A DNA stretch of 64,000 nucleotides from Amycolatopsis azurea DSM 43854. Its GTDB lineage: Bacteria; Actinomycetota; Actinomycetes; Mycobacteriales; Pseudonocardiaceae. The DNA lies in the NCBI RefSeq assembly GCF_001995215.1, contig NZ_MUXN01000017.1:1-64000 (forward strand), written 5' to 3'. Position 1 is the stretch's first letter. Every line of letters begins with the position of its first letter. A program made the position numbers and the translations under genes. The notes under the pieces are model-generated. The model was given only the letters and a program-made list of their open reading frames with translations, did not search any database and was not told where the DNA came from. This document shows, piece after piece, positions 24,292 through 31,217 of the stretch.

Positions 24292-24767
24292 GCCCCGCCG
24301 CCTCCGCCGCCGACATCGCCGCCGTCCGGGCGGCGATCGTCGCGGCGCGGGGCGCGGGCGATGACGTGCCGATCGGCGCCGTCGTGCTGTCCCCCGACGG
24401 GACGCCGCTGGCCTCCGCGCGCAACGCCCGCGAAGAACTCGGCGACCCGACGGCGCACGCGGAGATCCTCGCGCTGCGGGCCGCGTCCGAGATCTACGGT
24501 GACGGCTGGCGCCTCGAAGGCTGCACGCTCGCGGTCACGCTGGAGCCGTGCACGATGTGCGCCGGCGCGCTCGTGATGGCCCGGGTCTCGAAGCTCGTCT
24601 TCGGCGCCTGGGAACCCAAGACGGGGGCCGTGGGGTCGCTGTGGGACGTCGTCCGCGACCGGCGGCTCAGCCACCGCGCGGAAGTCGTCGGCGGGGTCCT
24701 GCAGGCCGAATGCGCGGCCCTGCTCGAAGACTTCTTCCACGGGCAGCGGGGTAACCGCACCGGGTGA
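24246..24767 (+). CDS. tadA: tRNA-specific adenosine deaminase
   Basis: Deaminates the wobble adenosine (A34) of tRNA-Arg(ACG) to inosine. The cytidine-deaminase fold carries AHAEILAL with zinc His and catalytic Glu, and LEPCTMCAGALVMARV with two zinc cysteines, then RLSHRAEVVGGVL. The GTG at 24246 gives 173 residues with a basic lead; a later non-ATG start near SPAASAADIAAVRAA would fit the family better, so the first 15-20 residues are doubtful. Confidence 0.88.
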   Translation: MRIRRRVRQDPGRDLSPAASAADIAAVRAAIVAARGAGDDVPIGAVVLSPDGTPLASARNAREELGDPTAHAEILALRAASEIYGDGWRLEGCTLAVTLEPCTMCAGALVMARVSKLVFGAWEPKTGAVGSLWDVVRDRRLSHRAEVVGGVLQAECAALLEDFFHGQRGNRTG

Positions 24768-24772
24768 CGGAT

Positions 24773-24797
24773 GTGTCGGTCGAGGCTTCGCGGGTAA
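24773..24797 (+). promoter_or_regulatory. Possible SigB/SigF-type stress promoter for csbD
   Basis: GTGT (24773-24776) and GGGTAA (24792-24797) are separated by 15 bases, close to the GTTT-N15-GGGTAA pattern of actinobacterial SigB/SigF promoters, about 55 bases before the ATG. CsbD genes are stress-sigma controlled in other bacteria. Confidence 0.35.
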
Positions 24798-24852
24798 CCC
24801 TCCTGGAAGGCGGCCGCAAACGGTGGCCGCGGTCGAAGGAGGAACATCCGCC

Positions 24853-25059
24853 ATGAGCGTGTTCGACAAGGCGAAGGACAAGGCCGAGCAGGCCATCGGC
24901 GCCGCCAAGGAGAAGCTCGGCGAGAAGACCGGCAATCAGGACCTCGCGAACTCCGGCCGGGCGGACCAGACCGAAGGTCAGGTCAAGGAGGCCGGGCACG
25001 ACCTGCGCGACCGCGCGGAAGGCGGCGTGCAGGACCTCAAGGACAAGTTCACCAAGTAG
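24853..25059 (+). CDS. CsbD family stress protein
   Basis: A 68-residue, highly charged, probably disordered or helical protein: DKAKDKAEQAIGAAKEKLGEKTGN, then RADQTEGQVKEAGHDLRDRAEG. This is the CsbD pattern, abundant under general stress; the molecular role is unknown. ATG 24853 has GAAGGAGGAA upstream. A possible SigB/SigF-type promoter lies at 24773. Confidence 0.88.
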   Translation: MSVFDKAKDKAEQAIGAAKEKLGEKTGNQDLANSGRADQTEGQVKEAGHDLRDRAEGGVQDLKDKFTK

Positions 25060-25069
25060 CTTTCACGCG

Positions 25070-25103
25070 GAAGAGCCCGGTCTCCGTGGAGACCGGGCTC
25101 TTC
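25070..25103. terminator. Terminator between csbD and tRNA-Ser
   Basis: Perfect inverted repeat GAAGAGCCCGGTCTCC with its complement and a 2-base centre. It can end csbD transcription rightward and tRNA transcription leftward. Confidence 0.85.
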
Positions 25104-25107
25104 GCTG

Positions 25108-25195
25108 CGGTGGCGGTGGGATTTGAACCCACGGACGGTTATTAGCCGTCACACGATTTCGAGTCGTGCTCCTTCGGCCGCTCGGACACGCCACC
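25108..25195 (-). tRNA. tRNA-Ser(CGA)
   Basis: Leftward gene: acceptor GGTGGCG pairs with CGCCACC, discriminator G, anticodon loop CTCGAAA between CACGA/TCGTG (anticodon CGA), a long variable arm (GACGG...CCGTC) and the GGTTCAAATCC T-loop. Type II tRNA reading UCG. Confidence 0.95.
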
Positions 25196-25237
25196 GCCGA
25201 GAACAATACCGGAGGGGCTTCCGGGGTCTTCAGGGGG

Positions 25238-25789
25238 TCAAGAAAGCTGCGCGGTGATCTCGTCGATCGCCGCCGTCTGGTTCTCCACGATCTCCTGTGC
25301 GAGCGCTTTGGTCTCGGCGTGCTCGCCGGAGGACAGCACGGTCTTGGCCATCGCGACGCCGTTGCGCAGGTGTTCCGCCATCAACGGGAGCCACGTCTTG
25401 TCGAACTCGGCCCCGGTCAGGTTCTGGAGCGAGGCGACCTGTCCTTCGGTGATCATCCCCGGCATCGCGTGCCCCGCGTGTCCCGCCGCCGGGAGCACGG
25501 CGGCGTTCCAGGACTGGAGCCAGGCGGTCATCGTCCGGACCTCCGCCGACTCGGCCTTGACGATCTTGGCCGCGGTGGCCTTCACGTATTCGGAAGCCGA
25601 CCGTTCCGAAGCCAGGTTCGCCACTTGGATCGACTGCTGGTGGTGCGGCACCATCTGCTGGGAAAAGGTGACGTCGGCCTGGTTGGCGCCGGGAGTGCCC
25701 GCCGCCGGTGCCGCGCCCGTGGCCGTCGAGCAGCCCGCGAGCACCCACACGACCAGCGCGAACAGTGCCATCGGCAGTCGCCGTCGCAT
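25238..25789 (-). CDS. DUF305 lipoprotein
   Basis: A 183-residue exported lipoprotein: signal peptide with lipobox LAGC (Cys19), a Thr/Ala/Gly linker, then a DUF305 (ferritin-like helical) domain with FSQQMVPHHQQSIQVANLA, MITEGQVASLQ and WLPLMAEHLRNGVAMAKTVL. The His-rich HH and EH motifs suggest metal binding, often copper, as in DUF305/CopM-like proteins. A His/Met-rich HAGHAMPGM segment lies mid-protein. It is divergent from the SnoaL/LEH-like gene. Confidence 0.85.
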   Translation of the reverse strand: MRRRLPMALFALVVWVLAGCSTATGAAPAAGTPGANQADVTFSQQMVPHHQQSIQVANLASERSASEYVKATAAKIVKAESAEVRTMTAWLQSWNAAVLPAAGHAGHAMPGMITEGQVASLQNLTGAEFDKTWLPLMAEHLRNGVAMAKTVLSSGEHAETKALAQEIVENQTAAIDEITAQLS

Positions 25790-25882
25790 CGATACCTCCG
25801 TAGTCAGGGGAAAGCGGCCCCTCCGTTCTGTGATACGGCTGTGACCTTCCGGCGGTTCAAAACCGGATTAGCCTTGGCTGAC

Positions 25883-26329
25883 ATGACGGATCCGAAGACC
25901 GTGGTGACCGGTTTCCTGCAGGCCCTCGAAGAGCTCGACATCGACCGCGCGCTGGGCTTCGTGGCGATCGACATCGTCTATCAGAACGTCCCGCTTCCCG
26001 CGGCCCGCGGGCTTTCGGCGGTGGAGAAGCAGTTGCGCACCATGGCCCGCTACGGCAGCGGGTTCGAGGCGCGCACTCACCACATCGCCGCCGACGGCCC
26101 GATCGTGCTCACCGAGCGCACCGACGTCCTCCGGCGTGGTTCGTGGGAGGCGGAGTTCTGGGTGTGCGGCACCTTCGAGGTGCGCGACGGCCGGATCGTG
26201 CTGTGGCGCGACTACTTCGACTGGACGACGTTCCTGGCCGCGAGCGCGAAGGGCGCGGGCAAGGCGGCGGTCGCCGGGGCGAAGTCGCTCATCGGGAAGG
26301 TCAAGGCGCGACAGGAACTCGAGCCCTGA
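25883..26329 (+). CDS. Limonene-1,2-epoxide hydrolase-like (SnoaL fold) protein
   Basis: A 148-residue cone-shaped alpha+beta protein. It has FLQALEELDIDRALGFVAIDIVYQNVP split across the first helices, VLTERTDVL and FEVRDGRIVLWRDYFDW, where the D-R-D triad of limonene epoxide hydrolases sits; mycobacterial EphG is a likely relative. A basic C-terminal helix follows. The ATG at 25883 lies 8 bases after TAGCCT, so the mRNA may be leaderless. Substrate unknown. Confidence 0.82.
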   Translation: MTDPKTVVTGFLQALEELDIDRALGFVAIDIVYQNVPLPAARGLSAVEKQLRTMARYGSGFEARTHHIAADGPIVLTERTDVLRRGSWEAEFWVCGTFEVRDGRIVLWRDYFDWTTFLAASAKGAGKAAVAGAKSLIGKVKARQELEP

Positions 26330-26387
26330 CCCAAGGCCTTCTGGCGTGTTTAGTCCTCTGAAGGCCGCACCCACGACGTGAAATGAC

Positions 26388-26444
26388 GCACCGCCGGTGT
26401 ACGGGCTCCGTCCTCCCCCGACGGGTCCCGTGCACCGGCGGTGC
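26388..26444. terminator. Bidirectional hairpin between convergent genes
   Basis: GCACCGCCGGTGTACGGG pairs with CCCGTGCACCGGCGGTGC (one mismatch) across a 21-base loop. It lies between the LEH-like gene and the small membrane gene. Confidence 0.75.
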
Positions 26445-26481
26445 GCCCCCAGTTCCCCCCGCTCACCCTCCCCGGTGAGCG

Positions 26482-26652
26482 TCAGGAAGTCAGATGCCGT
26501 TCGCGCCGATCGGCTTCGCGCAGCACGGCGTCGAGCCGTGCGCCGCCGAAGTGGGCCACTGGGCGCCTGCCGCGGCCGCGGTCGCGCAGGTCGGTGGCCA
26601 GCGCGATGCCCAGCAGCAGAACCAGTGCCGTACCGACGATGAGCCAGCTCAT
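26482..26652 (-). CDS. Small single-pass membrane protein
   Basis: A 56-residue protein with a very strong ribosome site (GGAGGAGG) before ATG 26652. Residues 3-19 (WLIVGTALVLLLGIALA) form one membrane helix, followed by a basic cytosolic tail RDRGRGRRPVAHFGGARLD. Not related to a family I recognise. It stands alone between terminators. Confidence 0.65.
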   Translation of the reverse strand: MSWLIVGTALVLLLGIALATDLRDRGRGRRPVAHFGGARLDAVLREADRRERHLTS

Positions 26653-26776
26653 CGGACACCTCCTCCGGCGACGTGAGGGAGGATTGTGTCCTCGCTCACG
26701 CCGCCAAAGGTAACTCCGGAAATGCCGGGCTGAACCCGGACTTGAGGTTCATTTAAGGCAGGGGAACACCAATGGG

Positions 26777-28105
26777 CTATTTCCGCGGGGCTCCTGCCAC
26801 ATAAATGTCACCGTCGGCCACCGAGACGTCACGCGCGCTGGACGCGCCGGTCGCCAGAATGCGGGCGGGGTCCCGGAAACCGGCGATCACTTCGACGCGC
26901 TGGACCGGTTTCGCCGTGGTGATCAAGGTTTCCGGCTTCCAGCCCCGGCCGTTCTCGAGCAGGAACGTCTCGATGTTCGGCTGCCCGTCCCGGGTTCCGT
27001 AAACGCGCCAAGTGCCGCCATTGAGCTGTTCGATCTCGCGCATTCGGAGCCCGTTCGCGACTTCGCGCACTTCCCAGTTCCGGCCGTTCCACGCGCCCGC
27101 GAAATCGCGTGGCGAGCCCGCGGCGTCGAACTGGAACCAGGTGACGAACGGTTTCCCGTCGCGCTGGGTACCGGTCTGCAGGATGTAGTCCGGCGACTTG
27201 AGCCCGCCGGGGAGTTCGAGCGGGGTCTCGACGACCTTGAGGTACCGCTCCTGCTCGGCGTCGTCGACCTGCGTGCCGAGGTCGTGCCCGGCCGCGGAGA
27301 AGAAGCGCAGGGTGTGGACGTCGAACGACAGGTAGTAGACGTTCCGGTGGTAGACGTCGTGCTTGTGCTGCTCCGGCCCGCCGCCCGCGAGCGTGTAGAC
27401 GAACTGGATCCGCCCGGACGACGGCAGGTAGCGCAGCTGCCCGACGTAGATCTCGTCCATGTGGTCGGCCCGGCCCAGCGAGCCGAACGCCCACCGCTTC
27501 CCGGTCAGCTGAACGGAGTTCTTCCACGTCTTCCCGTTGTCCCGCGAGACGATGTACTTCATCGGGCGGAAGTCGGACGCGGCCGAAGGATCGAGTTCGT
27601 CGGTCGTCTCGCGGTAGAACATGAACAGCGTGCCGTCGCCTGCCTTGACCGGCATCGGGTAGCTCGCCGAGTCGCCCTCGGGGACCTCGGTGTCGGTCCA
27701 GGTGCCGTCGAGGGAGTGGGCCAGCGGCGCGCGGCTGATCACGGTCCGCGTGTTGTGCATGCCGCGGAAGATCAGCAGGTGCCCGTCTCCCGCCAGCAGC
27801 ATCGTCGGGTAGTTGTGCGGATCGGACTCGCCGCCGGCGATCTTCTTCGGCGCGGTCCAGGCGCCGGTCCGGTGGTCGTAGGCCTGGACGTAGGTGTCCG
27901 CCGCCTTGCCGGACCACGAGATGAAGGTCTTGCGCGCGACCGGGTCGAAGATCCCGCCCGCGTTCGGCCGCCGGTCGGTGCGGGACGCGACCGCGCTCGC
28001 CGGGGTCATCACCTCGAAAGCGGCCTTTCCGGGCGGCTTGGCGGCCGCCTGGGGAATCGGGAACACGAGACCTGCCATGACGAGCGCGCAAAGAAGTCCG
28101 CGCAT
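26777..28105 (-). CDS. Secreted BNR-repeat (sialidase-like propeller) protein
   Basis: A 442-residue exported protein with a signal peptide (cut near QAAAK, residue 22). The mature part is one beta-propeller domain with repeated Asp-box-like blades (SRDNGKTWKNSV) and HNYPTMLLAGDGHLLIFRG, SYPMPVKAGDGTLFMFYRE, matching BNR_4-type proteins. Several of these act on or bind sugars, but catalytic residues cannot be assigned. The ATG at 28105 has AGGAGG nicely spaced. The frame stays open far upstream only because it lies opposite a GC-rich gene. Confidence 0.82.
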   Translation of the reverse strand: MRGLLCALVMAGLVFPIPQAAAKPPGKAAFEVMTPASAVASRTDRRPNAGGIFDPVARKTFISWSGKAADTYVQAYDHRTGAWTAPKKIAGGESDPHNYPTMLLAGDGHLLIFRGMHNTRTVISRAPLAHSLDGTWTDTEVPEGDSASYPMPVKAGDGTLFMFYRETTDELDPSAASDFRPMKYIVSRDNGKTWKNSVQLTGKRWAFGSLGRADHMDEIYVGQLRYLPSSGRIQFVYTLAGGGPEQHKHDVYHRNVYYLSFDVHTLRFFSAAGHDLGTQVDDAEQERYLKVVETPLELPGGLKSPDYILQTGTQRDGKPFVTWFQFDAAGSPRDFAGAWNGRNWEVREVANGLRMREIEQLNGGTWRVYGTRDGQPNIETFLLENGRGWKPETLITTAKPVQRVEVIAGFRDPARILATGASSARDVSVADGDIYVAGAPRK

Positions 28106-28300
28106 GAAGACGCCTCCTGGTGCTTCGCAGGCGGCGGAGCTTGATCCTCTCACGTAAGAACACGGCAAAACCAGCCCCGAAACCTGCGAAAGCAGGGGTC
28201 CGAACGGGCTAGCGGTGACGAATCGTTGTCTTGTCGTCTTCCTCATTTCACTTGTTCGGGGGAGTATTCCTCGACCGATCTGGCGAAAAGGGGACTCAGC

Positions 28301-30784
28301 GTGACCATATCCCGACGTGCTGCCCGGAGAAGGGCCCTGACCGTGGCCGTCACCTCCGGGCTGGTCGTGAGCGGTACTGCCATCACAGCCGCTCCGGCCG
28401 CGCTCGCCGCGCCCAGCGCCGACGCCGTGATCGCCGAGGTCTACGGCGGTGGCGGCAACTCGGGCGCCACGTTGACGAACGACTTCGTCGAACTCGCCAA
28501 CCGTGGCGCGGCGGCCGTGAGCCTCGACGGTTTCAGCGTCCAGTACGCGCCCGCGTCGGGGAACAGCTGGCAGGTCACGCCGCTGACCGGCGGCGTCGCG
28601 CCGGGCGCGCGGTACCTCATCGCGCAGGCGAAGGGCTCGGGCGGCACCGTCGCGCTCCCGACGCCGGACGCCACCGGCTCGCTGGCCCTGTCCGCGACCG
28701 CCGGCACCATCGCGCTCGTCCAGGGCACCACGGCCCTGACCTGCAAGACCGCCGCCGACTGCGCGGCCGACAGCCGGATCAAGGACCTGGTCGGCTTCGG
28801 CGGCGCGACCATCCGCGAGGCGACCGCGGCGCCGGCGCCGTCCAACACCGCGTCCGTCGCCAGGGGGACGACGCTCGCGGACACCGACGACAACGCCGCC
28901 GACTTCACCTCGGGCGCGCCCACTCCGACGAACAGCAAGGGTGAGACGCCGGGCGAGACCGGCCCGCCCGCGGTGAACGCCAAGATCCACGACATCCAGG
29001 GCACCACCCGGATCTCGCCGTTCAAGGACCGGAAGGTCGCCGGGGTCACCGGCGTCGTGACCGCGATCCGGAGCTTCGGTTCGGCCCGCGGGTTCTGGAT
29101 CACCGACACCGCGCCCGACGCCGACCCGCGCACCAGCGAGGGCCTGTTCGTCTTCACCGGCTCGACCACGCCCGCCGTGGCCGTCGGCGACGCGGTGACC
29201 GCCACCGGCACCGTCCGCGAGTTCTACCCGGACGCTCCGGCGACCTCGCCGTACCAGTCGCTCACCGAGCTGACGAGTGCACAGTGGACGGTCGATTCGA
29301 GCGGGAACGCGCTGCCCGCGCCGACCGTCGTCACGCCGGACTCGGTCCCGGACACCGTCGCCCCGGCGCCGGGTGGCAGCATCGAACCGCTGCCGCTGGA
29401 GCCCGCGAAGTACTCGCTGGACTTCTGGGAGTCGCACGAGAGCGAGGTCGTCAGCGTTTCCGACGCGCGCGTCGTCGGCCCGACGTCGTCGTTCAACGAG
29501 CTTTACGTGACCACCAAGCCGAAGCAGAACCCGAGCGTCCGCGGCGGCGCGGTGTACCTGGACTACGACCGGCTCAACACCGGCGTGCTCAAGGTCGCGT
29601 CGCTGATCCCGTTCGCCGAGCAGCCGTTCCCGAAGGTCAACACCGGCGACGTGCTCACCGGCGAGACCTCCGGCCCGGTCGAGTACAGCAACTTCGGCGG
29701 CTACACGCTGTTCGCGTCGAAGCTGGGTGCCGCCAAGGACAACGGATTGCAGCGCGAGAGCACTCGCGCTCAGCGCAGTGGTGAGCTTTCCGTGGCCACC
29801 TACAACGTCGAGAACCTGTCCGCTTTGGACGGTGACGAGAAGTTCGGCGAGCTGGCGAAGGCCATCGCCACCAACCTGGCGAAGCCGGACATCCTGAACC
29901 TGGAAGAGATCCAGGACAACAACGGGCCCGCGAACGACGGCACCGTCGCCGCGGACCAGACGCTGAAGAAGTTCGCCGACGCGATCGTCGCCGCCGGCGG
30001 CCCGCGCTACGAATGGCGTCAGATCGACCCGGAGAACGGCAAGGACGGCGGCCAGCCGGGTGGCAACATCCGCGTCGGCTTCCTGTTCAACCCGGCCCGG
30101 GTGTCCTTTGTGGACCGCAAGGGCGGCGACGCGACCACCCCGGTCGACGTGGTCAAGGAACGCGGCAAGACCCACCTGACCGTCTCGCCCGGCCGGGTCG
30201 ACCCGCTGAACGAGGCGTGGGAGGCCAGCCGCAAGCCCCTGGTCGGCGAGTTCGTCTTCCAGGGCCGCACCGTGTTCGTCGTCGCGAACCACTTCAACTC
30301 CAAGGGCGGCGACCAGCCGACCCACGGCCGCAACCAGCCGCCGGTCCGGAGTTCCGAGGTGCAGCGGGCCAAGCAGGCGACCGTGCTCCGCGGGTTCGTC
30401 GACAAGCTGCTCGCGTCGGACAAGAACGCGAACGTCGTCGTCGCCGGTGACCTGAACGACTACCCGTTCTCGCCCGCCGTGAAGACGCTGACCGCCGGTG
30501 GCGCGCTGAAGGACCTCATCGCGTCGCTGCCCGAGAACGAGCGGTACAGCTACGTTTTCGAGGGCCAGTCGCAGGTGCTGGACCACATCCTGGCGTCGAA
30601 GGCGCCGCGTGGGGCCGACTACGACGTCGTCCACCTGAACGCCGAGTTCGCGAAGCAGGCGAGCGACCACGACCCGCAGGTGCTGCGGTTCCGGCCGAGC
30701 GCGGGCAACCCGGTCCAGGACGCGTTCTACGACCTGGCGGACTACCTGGAGAAGGTGCTCGGCCCCTACCTGCCGAAGCCGTAA
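28301..30784 (+). CDS. Secreted endonuclease/exonuclease/phosphatase-family nuclease with LTD domain
   Basis: An 827-residue extracellular nuclease. GTG 28301 with AAGGGG opens a signal peptide (RRAARRRALTVAV..., cut near ALAAPSA). Domains: lamin-tail domain (VIAEVYGGGGNSGATLTNDFVEL) about 40-165, an OB-fold-like region around 225-390, and a C-terminal EEP nuclease domain from about 500 with VATYNVENLS, LNLEEIQDN, FVVANHFNSKGGD, VVAGDLNDYP, LDHILAS and QASDHDPQ, which give the metal and catalytic residues. It resembles ExeM/NucH-like nucleases used for DNA scavenging or phosphate supply. Confidence 0.9.
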   Translation: MTISRRAARRRALTVAVTSGLVVSGTAITAAPAALAAPSADAVIAEVYGGGGNSGATLTNDFVELANRGAAAVSLDGFSVQYAPASGNSWQVTPLTGGVAPGARYLIAQAKGSGGTVALPTPDATGSLALSATAGTIALVQGTTALTCKTAADCAADSRIKDLVGFGGATIREATAAPAPSNTASVARGTTLADTDDNAADFTSGAPTPTNSKGETPGETGPPAVNAKIHDIQGTTRISPFKDRKVAGVTGVVTAIRSFGSARGFWITDTAPDADPRTSEGLFVFTGSTTPAVAVGDAVTATGTVREFYPDAPATSPYQSLTELTSAQWTVDSSGNALPAPTVVTPDSVPDTVAPAPGGSIEPLPLEPAKYSLDFWESHESEVVSVSDARVVGPTSSFNELYVTTKPKQNPSVRGGAVYLDYDRLNTGVLKVASLIPFAEQPFPKVNTGDVLTGETSGPVEYSNFGGYTLFASKLGAAKDNGLQRESTRAQRSGELSVATYNVENLSALDGDEKFGELAKAIATNLAKPDILNLEEIQDNNGPANDGTVAADQTLKKFADAIVAAGGPRYEWRQIDPENGKDGGQPGGNIRVGFLFNPARVSFVDRKGGDATTPVDVVKERGKTHLTVSPGRVDPLNEAWEASRKPLVGEFVFQGRTVFVVANHFNSKGGDQPTHGRNQPPVRSSEVQRAKQATVLRGFVDKLLASDKNANVVVAGDLNDYPFSPAVKTLTAGGALKDLIASLPENERYSYVFEGQSQVLDHILASKAPRGADYDVVHLNAEFAKQASDHDPQVLRFRPSAGNPVQDAFYDLADYLEKVLGPYLPKP

Positions 30785-30789
30785 CCCAT

Positions 30790-30844
30790 GCGCGTGAAGG
30801 CCCCCTTCCCTCGGCTCAGCCGAAGGAAGGGGGCCTTCACGCGC
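30790..30844. repeat. Dispersed palindrome, copy 2, acting as terminator
   Basis: GCGCGTGAAGGCCCCCTTCC and its complement surround a CGGCTCAGCCG centre. It lies exactly between the convergent nuclease and FtsK-operon genes. Confidence 0.85.
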
Positions 30845-30845
30845 T

Positions 30846-31217
30846 TCAGGAGCGTTTCGCGCGCCAGCCAAGGGAAAGGACGGCCTGGACGAGTTCCTGG
30901 TAGCTCGGCTTGACCTCTTCCAGGTACTTCTCCAGGTACCCGGGCCGCGCGGTCGGCACCGGCGCCGGGTCTTCGTCCTCCGGCAGCCAGGTCAGGCCTT
31001 CGACGTTGTGCTGGGCCATCTTCCACCACCGGGAAGCCCGGTCGACGGCGCGCTGCTCGCGTTCGGCCGCGTCCGCGACGGCCTGGTGCGCCTCGGCGAG
31101 CCGGGCCTCCAGTTCGTCCGCGCGGGCGACCTCCCAGCTCCGCAGGTTCTCCGCCGAAGCGCGGGCGAGGCCGACGATCTCCTTGTACCGCATGGCCGCG
31201 GTGATGTCGTCATCCAT
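30846..31217 (-). CDS. Coiled-coil protein of the FtsK/EccC-like operon
   Basis: A 123-residue soluble protein. Residues 10-70 form a long charged helix (ARASAENLRSWEVARADELEARLAEAHQAVADAAEREQRAV, split here for description) likely to make a coiled coil, followed by WKMAQHNVEGLTWLPEDEDPAPVPT and a C-terminal helix region with KYLEEVKPSYQELVQAVLSLGW. It overlaps the ATPase stop by 8 bases, the last gene of the operon. No family recognised; it may be a partner or adaptor of the ATPase. Confidence 0.65.
   Translation of the reverse strand: MDDDITAAMRYKEIVGLARASAENLRSWEVARADELEARLAEAHQAVADAAEREQRAVDRASRWWKMAQHNVEGLTWLPEDEDPAPVPTARPGYLEKYLEEVKPSYQELVQAVLSLGWRAKRS

Noticed and set aside
26777..30871. 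A 1364-codon leftward open frame covering the BNR gene and the opposite strand of the nuclease gene.
   Set aside because: Only its last 443 codons have a ribosome site, signal peptide and propeller motifs. The rest is Arg/Gly-rich antisense of a well-supported nuclease, an effect of high GC at third positions.
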